A DNA stretch of 21,323 nt from Dehalococcoidales bacterium (GTDB lineage: Bacteria > Chloroflexota > Dehalococcoidia > Dehalococcoidales > UBA5760). Numbering within the stretch: position 1 is the stretch's first letter; every line of letters begins with the position of its first letter. This document shows positions 1-6,836 of this stretch, piece after piece. The DNA lies in contig JAQTTS010000007.1 of assembly GCA_028710655.1 (NCBI GenBank), forward strand, positions 1-21,323. The letters run 5' to 3'. A model generated the notes under the pieces. It did not search any database, was not told where the DNA came from, and worked only from the letters and a program-made list of their open reading frames with translations. Made by a program: the position numbers and the translations under genes.

Positions 1-76
1 GATAGGGGAAATGGCCAGTAATACGGGGAAAAGTGCTGGCCGCACACAGTGACACAATACGCAAGGGGGAAACACC

Positions 77-1222
77 GTGAGACATGTATTTAGCAGCAGT
101 TTGGAATGTATGCACGTGTTCGCCAACCGGCCAGACGGCCTTGAGTATGGCAGTGCAGGTAATGTGAGCTTCCAAGGGGATATGGCGTATAGCTATGGCC
201 ATTATGCCATTGCCTGTATTGTGGATAGGGAGAAGCGCCGGGCGCTTATACAGAGTAATACGTACTCGTTCACTACGGCGGGCCATATCAGTGGGTTCCG
301 TAGCGCCCTTTCCCATTATGAAGTGTTGACAGTACCGAATGTGGAAATAAACCCGCAGTATCCCGCCAGCAACAAGCATAAACACATTGCCAATCTTGAC
401 TATTTCATGGATCAGTATGAGGAAGGTATGGAGAAGGGCAAGCGGGCTTTGTACTATTCGGATGACTACGGCCAAGCGGCCTTGGCAGTACGCAAAGCGC
501 GGGGGTATGTGTCGTGGTTTTGCATTAAGAGCACACTGCCCGCCAAGTATCGTAAATTCCTTGCAATCGATCCGGCCAGCATTGAAGCGCTGCGTGATGC
601 CAAGAATGAAGAAATCGCATTGCGCAAGGCAAGGCTTGAGTCACCGGAACACAGGGCCAATATTGCGGCTGATACCGAACGCCGATACTCCGGGCTTATT
701 GCCGAACTGAAGGGGGAAATTGAACGTGTATCGGCCATTAATAGCGCCCGGATCGCTGCGTTTGATCTTGGGGAAGAAGTACGTAAATGGAGAATGCACG
801 AAACACAGTATATTGGCAGTCTTTCCCCAGACCTTGAATATATGTCCCTTGCCAAATATCCGTTGCCAGTGCTGAAGTATTGCGGTGTGGTTGAATCTTG
901 GCGGAATAATAGGCCTTGGCAGTATACGCCATTTACAAGCAGCCTGGGTATACGTCCGTTGTACAATAAGGCCTATTTACGCCTGTCACCGGACCGGAAA
1001 CGGATTGAAACAAGCAAACATGCTCAGGTATTGACCGAACATGCCAAGGTCATATGGCGTATCGTGAAGAATTCCCATGACAACAGCACTACAGTATGCC
1101 CGGATATCAAGATTGATTACTACACAGTCACTAAGATTGAATCCGGGAATATGACTATCGGCTGTCACTATATCCCATATGAAGAGATGGAGTATATTGC
1201 CGGTGAGCTTGGGATCGCGTAA
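77..1222 (+). CDS. Conserved phage protein of unknown function (381 aa)
   Basis: Start is taken as GTG at 77, with AAGGGGGA about 8 bases upstream; an ATG six bases later (83) is the alternative. The N-terminal third has a SYGHYAIACIVD stretch and a SNTYSFTTAGHI stretch, followed by an HKHIANLDYF segment. This layout (SYG..., TT..H, then HANL) matches my memory of a phage family often found in accessory regions with no known function. Residues about 165-245 are charged and probably helical (NEEIALRKARLESPEHRANI). The C-terminal half has no catalytic motif I recognise. There is no signal peptide or membrane segment, so it is probably cytoplasmic. It heads a run of small same-strand genes. The reading frame is secure and the function is unknown. 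Confidence 0.85.
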   Translation: MRHVFSSSLECMHVFANRPDGLEYGSAGNVSFQGDMAYSYGHYAIACIVDREKRRALIQSNTYSFTTAGHISGFRSALSHYEVLTVPNVEINPQYPASNKHKHIANLDYFMDQYEEGMEKGKRALYYSDDYGQAALAVRKARGYVSWFCIKSTLPAKYRKFLAIDPASIEALRDAKNEEIALRKARLESPEHRANIAADTERRYSGLIAELKGEIERVSAINSARIAAFDLGEEVRKWRMHETQYIGSLSPDLEYMSLAKYPLPVLKYCGVVESWRNNRPWQYTPFTSSLGIRPLYNKAYLRLSPDRKRIETSKHAQVLTEHAKVIWRIVKNSHDNSTTVCPDIKIDYYTVTKIESGNMTIGCHYIPYEEMEYIAGELGIA

Positions 1223-1264
1223 TCGGGTTATGAATAGCCGCAATCAAATAACCAGGAGGATGAA

Positions 1265-1447
1265 ATGATCGTCAACCGCGAAACACTATTGAAGTTGGCC
1301 GATGACCTCGAATCACTGTCTAATGGATGGAAGTCCGGCATGGCGTTCGTAGCGGATGATAAGGATCGGAAACAATTGAAATCAGACATTACTGCTGCCG
1401 ACCACCTAATTACCTCGTTAATTTCAATGGCGGCGCACACATCATAA
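1265..1447 (+). CDS. Small helical protein, unknown function (60 aa)
   Basis: ATG at 1265 follows AGGAGGATGAA, a near-ideal Shine-Dalgarno. The product is a short, mostly helical, acidic protein (ETLLKLADDLESLSNGWKSG...) with no cysteine cluster, membrane segment or recognised motif. The stop lies 7 bases before the hairpin of the first copy of a repeated leader element, so this gene and the next are separated by that RNA structure. I do not recognise a family. Confidence 0.75.
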   Translation: MIVNRETLLKLADDLESLSNGWKSGMAFVADDKDRKQLKSDITAADHLITSLISMAAHTS

Positions 1448-1454
1448 GGTGAGG

Positions 1455-1499
1455 ACAGGGGTTCGCCCCTGTAAACCACAGTCCCGGTTCCAAGTCCGG
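1455..1499 (+). repeat. Repeated leader RNA element, copy 1
   Basis: A UUCG-capped hairpin (ACAGGGG 1455-1461, TTCG, CCCCTGT 1466-1472) runs into a 32-base segment (1468-1499) that recurs identically at 1719-1750. The conserved part contains CTGTAAACCACAG and a second small hairpin, CCCGG/CCGGG around TTCCAAGT. It resembles the anticodon-loop plus T-arm half of a tRNA (CTGTAAA, GGTTCCAAGTCC), but no cloverleaf forms. It lies directly upstream of the ribosome site of the 1521 gene, so a cis-regulatory leader or RNA-processing role is inferred. Confidence 0.6.
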
Positions 1500-1520
1500 G
1501 CAAACAAGGGAGGAATGAAA

Positions 1521-1697
1521 ATGAAACGAGAAACTGCGAATGATTACCTGATTAGGCTTGACGATCTCGACCTCAGTGGTATTGGAGAGAGAATATTGTC
1601 CGAAGAGGGGAGGGGCGGAATGTATGACCTCTGTCGCGCTGTCATGACGATCCGGGCTGTCGTGTCTGCTGTTCTCGCGGATTTGCGCGAGTATTGA
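1521..1697 (+). CDS. Small protein, unknown function (58 aa)
   Basis: Two in-frame ATGs exist (1515 and 1521). GGAGG at 1509-1513 is only one base from the first but 7 bases from the second, so 1521 is chosen. The protein is MKRETANDYLIRLDDLDLSG... with an amphipathic C-terminal helix (AVMTIRAVVSAVLADLREY). No family is recognised. The gene is enclosed by the two copies of the repeated leader element, and the next gene starts with a similar MKR(E/K)TA N-terminus. That suggests the leader plus gene start was duplicated as a unit. Confidence 0.7.
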   Translation: MKRETANDYLIRLDDLDLSGIGERILSEEGRGGMYDLCRAVMTIRAVVSAVLADLREY

Positions 1698-1706
1698 CTT
1701 GGCGAG

Positions 1707-1750
1707 AGGCCGTCATGGCCTGTAAACCACAGTCCCGGTTCCAAGTCCGG
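1707..1750 (+). repeat. Repeated leader RNA element, copy 2
   Basis: The 32-base segment 1719-1750 is identical to 1468-1499. The hairpin just before it differs completely in sequence (AGGCC 1707-1711, loop GTCAT, GGCCT 1717-1721) yet sits in the same place. Preservation of a stem with different bases supports a structured RNA rather than a chance DNA duplication. It precedes the ribosome site of the 1771 gene. Confidence 0.6.
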
Positions 1751-1770
1751 TATGCCATATGGAGGGCAGA

Positions 1771-1989
1771 ATGAAACGCAAGACAGCACAGAACCAAGCG
1801 AAGAAAGCAGCGCAAGCGGCGCGGTATGCAGGCGAAAAGAAAAGCGGCACATCGAGGTATGCACTGAAGCATCGGGCGCAATTGGCCGGTGAATTTCACG
1901 AGGAATCGCCGTTACCTCCATACAGACTCCAGACCGCTATTTTCGGCGGCGTGCCGGTCAAGATTCATGTGGCGAAACAAGGAGAATAA
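1771..1989 (+). CDS. Basic small protein, unknown function (72 aa)
   Basis: ATG at 1771 is preferred over ATG 1759 because GGAGG lies between them, 5 bases before 1771. The first 40 residues are strongly basic and alanine-rich (KRKTAQNQAKKAAQAARYAG), which suggests nucleic-acid binding. The tail is neutral (LQTAIFGGVPVKIHVAKQGE). It shares the MKR(K/E)TA start with the preceding gene and lies behind the second leader copy. No family is recognised. Confidence 0.7.
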   Translation: MKRKTAQNQAKKAAQAARYAGEKKSGTSRYALKHRAQLAGEFHEESPLPPYRLQTAIFGGVPVKIHVAKQGE

Positions 1990-2011
1990 ATCTTTCCCAA
2001 AGGATAACACC

Positions 2012-2161
2012 ATGAACACAAGAGATAGGTATATAAGGCAGTATGGCCAGCTGCCAAGGATTGATCCGGGGTCGGTATGCATTACCCTGGTTATGGCCAT
2101 GATATGTGCGGCTGGGACCGTAGTAGGGTTTATTTTGTTGTTTCTATGTGGGGGGCAGTGA
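2012..2161 (+). CDS. Small single-pass membrane protein (49 aa)
   Basis: ATG at 2012 has AAAGGA 6-7 bases upstream. After a basic, soluble N-terminus (MNTRDRYIRQYGQLPRID) comes one hydrophobic segment, about residues 22-46 (VCITLVMAMICAAGTVVGFI), and then a short GGQ tail. It is the first of several very small predicted inner-membrane proteins in the window. Function is unknown. Confidence 0.65.
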   Translation: MNTRDRYIRQYGQLPRIDPGSVCITLVMAMICAAGTVVGFILLFLCGGQ

Positions 2162-2208
2162 AACTACAGGCAATGCACTATAAACAGTTATTATAGGGGG
2201 AAACGGCT

Positions 2209-2493
2209 ATGAGTGATGCAATTGGAAACAAGCTATATTATGTGGCCATGACAGATAAATTTATGTCTGGCTGGGGGCAAGCTGCAGGTCGTAAGAACAA
2301 GCTGGTAATTGGCTGTGATACGTATGATGAAGCGTGTATCGTGGAACAGAACGCAATGCACCGCCCGGAAATGATTTACATTAACATCACCAATCGGAAA
2401 CCGTACTATTCACCGCGCCAGTTCAAGGTATCATATCATGAGCGCCAGGACTATAAGAACTGGTTTATTCCGGGATATTTTGGCAAACGATAG
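2209..2493 (+). CDS. Conserved phage protein (94 aa), unknown function
   Basis: ATG at 2209 follows a GGGGG ribosome site at 2196-2200. The sequence (YYVAMTDKFMSGWGQAAGR, NKLVIGCDTYDEACIVEQNA, YINITNRKPYYSPRQFKVSY) has the pattern of a small family that I recall as frequent in phage early regions, with the MTDKFMSGWG and NKL(V/I)..C(D) blocks conserved. No biochemical function is known to me. It is soluble, with no cysteine cluster. The frame is secure. Confidence 0.8.
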   Translation: MSDAIGNKLYYVAMTDKFMSGWGQAAGRKNKLVIGCDTYDEACIVEQNAMHRPEMIYINITNRKPYYSPRQFKVSYHERQDYKNWFIPGYFGKR

Positions 2494-2534
2494 CCGGGTA
2501 AAGGGGGCAAACACTAAACGGCAAGGGGGGAAGA

Positions 2535-3056
2535 ATGAGAGACATCACCGTAACGACAACAGTGTATCGCTTCGATGAATTATCGGACGATGCTAAAGAA
2601 AAAGCGCTTGAATCCCTGTATGATATCAATGTCAGCGGCTTTGACTGGTGGGAGAACGTCTATTATGACGCGGAGCAGATTGGCCTCAAAATAACCGGTT
2701 TTGATCTTGACCGGGGAAGCTATTGCGAGGGCGGTTTCATGGAATCGGCGGAAAGCGTAGCAAAGCTCATCATTGAGAATCACGGCGATACAACAGAGAC
2801 ATACAAGACGGCACAAGATTATCTGGCCGAATTGCAAATATTCATGGCTGATCCTGAGAATTACTACGACTTCGGAACCGATGATCAGGAATTAATGGAT
2901 CATGATGATATCGATGAGGAGTTTCTCCGGTCATTATTGGAGGATTACCGGATCATGTTATCAAGAGGATATGACTATCTGACAAGCAAAGATGCTATTA
3001 TCGAAACAATCGAAGCGAATGCATATGAATTTACGGCTGACGGGAAACTGTTTTAA
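2535..3056 (+). CDS. Acidic conserved phage protein (173 aa)
   Basis: ATG at 2535 has an AAGGGGGG ribosome site. The N-terminus (VYRFDELSDDAKEKALESLYDIN, then DWWENVYYDAEQIGLKITGFDLDRG) is typical of a phage-encoded family, sometimes labelled antitoxin-like on weak grounds, with a YRFDEL..DAK.KA block and a following DWW...D segment. The C-terminal half is very acidic (DPENYYDFGTDDQELMDHDD). No catalytic motif is visible. The strong negative charge would also suit a DNA mimic, but that is only a guess. Confidence 0.8.
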   Translation: MRDITVTTTVYRFDELSDDAKEKALESLYDINVSGFDWWENVYYDAEQIGLKITGFDLDRGSYCEGGFMESAESVAKLIIENHGDTTETYKTAQDYLAELQIFMADPENYYDFGTDDQELMDHDDIDEEFLRSLLEDYRIMLSRGYDYLTSKDAIIETIEANAYEFTADGKLF

Positions 3057-3066
3057 GGGGCACACA

Positions 3067-3150
3067 ATGAATATGGAGACGATTAGAGTACTGATAATGC
3101 TGGTAGTGATTGGGGTATTACTGCCGATGCTGCCAAGGGGAAAGGGGTAA
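3067..3150 (+). CDS. Tiny membrane peptide (27 aa)
   Basis: ATG at 3067 follows AAGGGG with 6 bases of spacing and lies 10 bases after the previous stop. The peptide is almost entirely one hydrophobic helix (IRVLIMLVVIGVLLPML) capped by PRGKG. Good spacing on both sides and a clear ribosome site favour a real gene, but 27 codons are too few to be sure. Function is unknown. Confidence 0.45.
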   Translation: MNMETIRVLIMLVVIGVLLPMLPRGKG

Positions 3151-3154
3151 GGCT

Positions 3155-3367
3155 ATGACAGGCAAAGACTTTAAGGCAATCGCAAACAGCATCCCGGATG
3201 ACGAAGAAGTTTTATTCGCGCTGGTCACTGGCGAGGATGTATCAGAACTGTACGATGTGAATATTGACGATGCGAGAAACGCCATTCGCAATGCTTCCCG
3301 GCGGGGCATGGAAGATGCCGAGGACTCATGGCGCAACGAAGTACATGGACGTATCAATATCAGTTAG
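3155..3367 (+). CDS. Small acidic helical protein (70 aa)
   Basis: ATG at 3155 is 4 bases after the previous stop, with AAAGGGG upstream inside that gene. The product (MTGKDFKAIANSIPDDEEVLF...) is mixed helix and acidic, with a VNIDDARNAIRNASRRGMEDAEDSW segment that could be a helix-turn-helix-sized unit. No family is recognised. Confidence 0.7.
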   Translation: MTGKDFKAIANSIPDDEEVLFALVTGEDVSELYDVNIDDARNAIRNASRRGMEDAEDSWRNEVHGRINIS

Positions 3368-3393
3368 CACGCACAACACAGGGAGGCCACAGA

Positions 3394-3723
3394 ATGACAG
3401 ATCACAGCAAGGCAACACCGAGACCGATTGAACTGCCGATAACTGGCGAAGTGATGAAGCACACTGCTGATATTCGGGATGCCAGAGGGCGGTTGGTGTG
3501 TAAGATTGAGCATGGCGCAACTGGCCGCTCAATGGCTATATGCCGAGTGATCGTTGAAGCTGTCAATAATCATGACCGCCTGGCCGAGGAAAACAAGCGG
3601 CTGCGGGAAGCACTGAAAGAGATCGACCGGGATATGAATGTCGCTATGATGTACAAGCGGGCAAATAAGGGCGTGGTAGTAGAGACACAGCGTATCGCCC
3701 GTGACGTACTCAGAAAAAAATAG
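3394..3723 (+). CDS. Phage protein with C-terminal coiled coil (109 aa)
   Basis: ATG at 3394 follows GGGAGG. Residues about 25-58 form a small domain (ADIRDARGRLVCKIEHG...RSMAICRVIVEAVN). Residues about 60-85 form a heptad-like helix (HDRLAEENKRLREALKEIDRDM). This arrangement (short D(A/S)RGRLVC-type domain, ICR.IVEA.N, then an E.L..EN coiled coil) recurs in small phage proteins of unknown role. It ends just before a hairpin that may close this transcript. Confidence 0.75.
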   Translation: MTDHSKATPRPIELPITGEVMKHTADIRDARGRLVCKIEHGATGRSMAICRVIVEAVNNHDRLAEENKRLREALKEIDRDMNVAMMYKRANKGVVVETQRIARDVLRKK

Positions 3724-3741
3724 TTTCCCCCTGTTTCCCCC

Positions 3742-3769
3742 GTGCCCGGTTGACCATTGCGCCGGGCAC
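3742..3769 (+). terminator. Perfect 8-bp hairpin, possible terminator
   Basis: GTGCCCGG (3742-3749) pairs perfectly with CCGGGCAC (3762-3769) around a 12-base loop, 18 bases after the stop at 3723. What follows is AATATTAG rather than a run of T, so an intrinsic terminator is possible but weak. It separates the first gene block from the repeat field. Another short hairpin (CAGGCG/CGCCTG, near 3793-3814) follows. Confidence 0.4.
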
Positions 3770-3880
3770 AATATTAGCCCTTTGTACAGCCCAGGCGATA
3801 CATTGGCCGCCTGTGGGGGCGATAATCGATTCTGGGGCAGGTTCCCGCAGCCGTGAGCAGTCTGGTAGTGGTAGCGCCGG

Positions 3881-4178
3881 GTTTAAAATGGGAGTATGGG
3901 AGTCGGGTTTAAAATGGGGAGACTGAGATTTCAAATGACATTGGCAAACACAGGTTTAAAATGGGGAGGCAGAGATATGCTATACAGTATTGACTTACCC
4001 TATGCCCATTACGGTGTGGAAGTGCGTAGGGGCAAAGTGGTAGACGCCCCGCCCATAGCCAGGTGGATGGTGGGGAAGCCATGGGTGGTGTGTGCTGAGT
4101 GGGTGGCCAAGAAGCACGGTACTGTGGCACAGGTTTCAAATGGGGAATAGGGGATAGTGGGACTTTTTTCAAATGGGG
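3881..4178 (+). repeat. Six-copy TTTNAAATGGGG repeat field
   Basis: Copies of GTTTAAAATGGGG or GTTTCAAATGGGG occur at 3881-3892, 3907-3919, 3928-3939 (degenerate, ends GAC), 3954-3966, 4133-4145 and 4166-4178. The first four start 26, 21 and 26 bases apart, close to two-turn spacing. The fifth and sixth lie 32 bases apart, just upstream of a promoter. The fourth also provides the GGGGAGG ribosome site of the 3977 gene, and the fifth encodes its last residues. Operator sites for a phage regulator are the simplest explanation; iterons are the alternative. Confidence 0.7.
3977..4150 (+). CDS. Small conserved phage protein (57 aa)
   Basis: ATG at 3977 has GGGGAGG 8 bases upstream, supplied by one of the TTTAAAATGGGG repeats. 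The sequence (HYGVEVRRGKVVDAPPIARWMVGKPW) matches a short family I recall as common in phage early regions, with the pattern YGVxVxxGxVVDAxPIARWMxGK. Its function is not known. It lies within the repeat field and its last five residues (VSNGE) are read from repeat copy five, so the repeats and the gene have co-evolved. Confidence 0.75.
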   Translation: MLYSIDLPYAHYGVEVRRGKVVDAPPIARWMVGKPWVVCAEWVAKKHGTVAQVSNGE

Positions 4179-4190
4179 CACAATTTTTAC

Positions 4191-4219
4191 TTGACAATGA
4201 GTGTGGTAGCAATTAATAT
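4191..4219 (+). promoter_or_regulatory. Sigma70-type promoter
   Basis: TTGACA (4191-4196), 17 bases, then TAATAT (4214-4219). The -35 is a perfect match with optimal spacing, and the -10 is a reasonable match. Repeat copy six (4166-4178) ends 12 bases before the -35, as expected for a regulator site. It would transcribe the block starting at 4328. Confidence 0.7.
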
Positions 4220-4327
4220 GTATAGGGCAAGGGGACACAGTAGGGCAATAATTCATACTAAGTCTACAGTTAGCAACGGGTTACACACAAGGCACAGTTA
4301 TTCGTGTGTAGTGAGGGGTTATCTACG

Positions 4328-4516
4328 ATGAAGACTGGCTTCCTGTATTTGCTGCTCCGTGCACTCTTTTGGGATGAGTATCGTGAGGGGTTGGATTATG
4401 GGTTTATGGCTTTTATTGTTGCGCTTGGGGTAGGGGCGATTGTTGTGGCCATTGCCATGGTTAGTGGCGTGATTATACTTGCTGTTTGGGGGTTTGGGTA
4501 TGCCAATGGGCTATGA
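4328..4516 (+). CDS. Membrane protein (62 aa)
   Basis: ATG at 4328 has GAGGGG at 4312-4317, slightly far (10 bases). A hydrophobic N-terminal stretch (TGFLYLLLRALFW) is followed by one long transmembrane segment, about residues 25-58 (IVALGVGAIVVAIAMVSGVI). It is the first gene after the promoter at 4191 and overlaps the next gene by 17 bases. Function is unknown. Confidence 0.6.
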   Translation: MKTGFLYLLLRALFWDEYREGLDYGFMAFIVALGVGAIVVAIAMVSGVIILAVWGFGYANGL

Positions 4517-4754
4517 TGTATGGGATATGCTGTACCCGGTATGGTGGGCAGGGATACTGCTCACTGGAGTGGCAATAGTGTTTATTGGCTGGTGTTTGTT
4601 TGCTAATGCGATTGGGAGGGTGTTGGAGCGTTTGGGCAAGTGGGAGAGTAGAGTGTTTGATGGGGTGTTGGATATGGTCATGGGTAAACACACTGAAGAA
4701 GGAGATGGCAATGGGGACTCACACGTACCAGGAAGTACTGACAGCTCTATATAA
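4500..4754 (+). CDS. Membrane protein with polar tail (84 aa)
   Basis: ATG at 4500 or 4506 in the same frame; the ribosome site is only a G-rich stretch. It has one clear transmembrane segment near residues 15-38 (WWAGILLTGVAIVFIGWCLF), then a basic amphipathic part (RVLERLGKWESRVFDGVLDM) and a low-complexity tail (EEGDGNGDSHVPGSTDSS). The 5' end overlaps the upstream gene by 17 bases and the 3' end overlaps the next gene by 44 bases, so the tail region is dual-coded. Function is unknown. Confidence 0.55.
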   Translation: MPMGYDVWDMLYPVWWAGILLTGVAIVFIGWCLFANAIGRVLERLGKWESRVFDGVLDMVMGKHTEEGDGNGDSHVPGSTDSSI

Positions 4755-6012
4755 GAGCAGGAAACACTGGCAAGATAATGCTGTTCTTGCACGGAAAGGT
4801 GAGGAGATTTCAACCATTGCAAGTTATTGTGCACTATGCCAGTTATTCGGGTGCGATTCGGACGCCTGTAGGAATGAATGTCCTTTACAAGATAGCCCAA
4901 ACGAAAAGCGGAAGGCTTGTGCAAATGAATACTGGTCGGTGGGTGAGGCCAAAAAGAATGGCCGTGACCTCACTGCCCCTATTGCTGCCATGCTTGCCCG
5001 TATTGACAAGGAAATTGTCAAGTGGAAGAAGAATGCGCCCAAGAAGGTATCGGAGAAAACTCCAAAATCTGCACACAGGAAAGGCGAACTGTTTGATGGC
5101 TTTTGTACTGGATACACACAATCTAAAATTCCGGCGAATCACCATCTTGAGTTCGCTGGAGAACTTAAGAAGGATGAAGATGATACATTCTTTCTAAACC
5201 ACGGAACAGTTTGGTATGGTAAGGGGTATGTTGGACATGAAAAACTCATAGCTGTTCCCGACAAGACAAAATCCAAGCCCAAAGAACCGCGTGTCACTGT
5301 TACTTATTGGGGGCGGCGTAAGCCCGGAGAGAAGAAATCCAAGAAGTCATCCTATCACTTCTGTGGTTTGCCTGACGTTGACCGTATCATCAGGGAAACA
5401 GGGTTATTGAAAGATGGCGGCGCGTGGGTAGTGAGGGTGAAAAGTGGGAGAATATTCGCCGCAAGAAGCTGGCATCGCGGCCACGCCATTTGGATATGGC
5501 GTACATCATTAGGTGATGGTGGTTATCCTACTGATCTGCCCAGTGGACTTTATGGGTGTTTTGAAAGCATAAAAGATGCTGGCTATATTCTCACCATTCT
5601 CAACGCTCTCCGCACACTCCCTCCCGTTGAACCAGAGTTCCATGTTGGCGATTTGGTTTGGTGGGATGGTGATAGAGTGACAATAGAAGACGTTGGTGAT
5701 ACTCTGCTTGGGGTTCGGATGCCCAATGGCAGATATGAAAGCCCCAGCAAAGGCGCAGTACGTCACCTCACACCTGCCGAATGGGTAAACACGGTCACAA
5801 CACCTGATGGTAAGGAGATCAGGGCGCGGCTGTATTGGACTGGTGATGGTAATATCAGGATTGTTTATGAAGGTGGTGACTGGAATACAATAACATCCAA
5901 GTGGCTCATAGAGACTATCAAATCAGCAGGCAATGTCATAATGCCGTGCATGATGGCGGTAGATCGTTATGGTGCTGGCGGATATAACTGGCCCAGACCA
6001 GAGGAATCCTGA
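4711..6012 (+). CDS. Multi-domain phage protein with Cys cluster and repeated modules (433 aa)
   Basis: ATG 4711 is chosen because AAGAAGGAG ends 6 bases before it; ATG 4705 is the alternative. The N-terminal part has a dense cysteine group (CALCQLFGCDSDACRNECPL, about residues 37-56), probably metal-binding. A basic linker follows (KKNAPKKVSEKTPKSAHRKG). Next is a module with HHLEFAGELKKDEDD, near residue 150, and later FHVGDLVWWDGDRVTIEDV, near residue 310. Both are echoed in the 6833 gene (HLEYAGEM and FKVGDWVWHDSAGLNIID), so these are shared modules. VGDxVW resembles the start of small beta-barrel (KOW/SH3-like) domains. No enzyme motif is recognised. Confidence 0.75.
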   Translation: MGTHTYQEVLTALYKSRKHWQDNAVLARKGEEISTIASYCALCQLFGCDSDACRNECPLQDSPNEKRKACANEYWSVGEAKKNGRDLTAPIAAMLARIDKEIVKWKKNAPKKVSEKTPKSAHRKGELFDGFCTGYTQSKIPANHHLEFAGELKKDEDDTFFLNHGTVWYGKGYVGHEKLIAVPDKTKSKPKEPRVTVTYWGRRKPGEKKSKKSSYHFCGLPDVDRIIRETGLLKDGGAWVVRVKSGRIFAARSWHRGHAIWIWRTSLGDGGYPTDLPSGLYGCFESIKDAGYILTILNALRTLPPVEPEFHVGDLVWWDGDRVTIEDVGDTLLGVRMPNGRYESPSKGAVRHLTPAEWVNTVTTPDGKEIRARLYWTGDGNIRIVYEGGDWNTITSKWLIETIKSAGNVIMPCMMAVDRYGAGGYNWPRPEES

Positions 6013-6049
6013 CAACCGGAAGTGACCAACGAAAAAGGGGTGGAGTAAT

Positions 6050-6355
6050 ATGGATAAAATAGAACGCTGCTGTTTATGTGATCAACCAACAGGACGGGCG
6101 GGGAGATCGGAAGATTCGATGTATGTCACGACGGATCGCGCAGAAATTGGACCGTTATGTGCTGATTGTTATTTCGATCTTATCAAGTATGGTGTCGATA
6201 GGGCTGATGTAATTGCCGTCCCCATCTACGATGAAGGGGTTATCAAGCCATTCGACCTTGCGGCGCTGGAGGAATGGTTGGAGCAACTGCATTCTGAACA
6301 TCAAGCATTCAACCTCGTTCTCACCAAGATCGCCGAACTGAAAGGTGGCAAGTGA
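6050..6355 (+). CDS. Zinc-ribbon-like protein (101 aa)
   Basis: ATG at 6050 follows GGTGGAG. The N-terminus carries a CxxC pair (C8-LCD within ERCCLCDQPTG) and a second pair, CADC, near residue 37 (GPLCADCYFDLIKYG), which suggests a treble-clef or ribbon zinc site. The C-terminal 35 residues (KPFDLAALEEWLEQL...VLTKIAELKGG) closely resemble the end of the next gene (KPFDVDALGNWL...VLDKIAELKG). That marks a duplicated module. It overlaps the next gene at TGATG. Confidence 0.75.
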   Translation: MDKIERCCLCDQPTGRAGRSEDSMYVTTDRAEIGPLCADCYFDLIKYGVDRADVIAVPIYDEGVIKPFDLAALEEWLEQLHSEHQAFNLVLTKIAELKGGK

Positions 6356-6672
6356 TGGATAGACTCGAATTACATTTGCCGTTAAGGCTTGATCTTATTG
6401 ACCCATATGAACTCAGAATAAAGGACGCAGAGGGTACCACTATTGGTGAGATATACCTTGATGACGCGCCTGTACAGGACTATAACGACCGTCAGTGGAT
6501 ATATGTTAAGATGCTGGTTGATGGTGCTAATGCCAAGCCGTTCGATGTAGATGCGTTGGGGAATTGGCTTAGGGATGAGTGGTGTAATCGTACCTGTGTT
6601 GAGCCGGGTGAACCGAGGATAATCATCAATGCCGTTCTCGACAAGATCGCTGAACTGAAAGGTAAATCATGA
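6355..6672 (+). CDS. Phage protein sharing its C-terminal module with the upstream gene (105 aa)
   Basis: ATG 6355 overlaps the upstream TGA by one base. The N-terminal half (LELHLPLRLDLIDPYELRIK) lacks the zinc site of its neighbour. The C-terminal part shares KPFD..AL..WL, then AVLDKIAELKG, with the 6050 gene. A tandem duplication with a replaced N-terminus is the simplest history. Function is unknown. Confidence 0.75.
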   Translation: MDRLELHLPLRLDLIDPYELRIKDAEGTTIGEIYLDDAPVQDYNDRQWIYVKMLVDGANAKPFDVDALGNWLRDEWCNRTCVEPGEPRIIINAVLDKIAELKGKS

Positions 6673-6836
6673 TGGAAGAAATACCCGTAAGATTATGGTG
6701 GGTTGGTATTGGCATTGCCGCCGGTAAGATCGCTACCGTAATGGATAATACCGGTCATTCGGCGTATGGTTTGTCTATATGGCTGGCGGCGATAATTCTA
6801 AGTGTGGTTATAACGGCAAAGAAAGGGAAATCATGA
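6669..6836 (+). CDS. Two-helix membrane protein (55 aa)
   Basis: ATGATG at 6669-6674 overlaps the upstream TGA; either ATG could serve, with AAAGGT just upstream. Two hydrophobic stretches are visible (LWWVGIGIAAGKIATVM and YGLSIWLAAIILSVVIT), separated by DNTGHSA and followed by a basic KKGKS end. The stop overlaps the next start (ATGA at 6833). The tight coupling on both sides supports a real gene despite its size. Confidence 0.65.
   Translation: MMEEIPVRLWWVGIGIAAGKIATVMDNTGHSAYGLSIWLAAIILSVVITAKKGKS

Noticed and set aside
466..966. Long minus-strand open frames across the window (for example opposite the 77, 9922, 13393 and 17018 genes)
   Set aside because: They lie opposite well-supported + strand genes, lack ribosome sites and have compositions expected of antisense shadows.
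3750..3777. TTGACC-N16-TATTAG as a promoter
   Set aside because: Weak -10, short spacer, and the sequence is mostly explained by the 8-bp hairpin.
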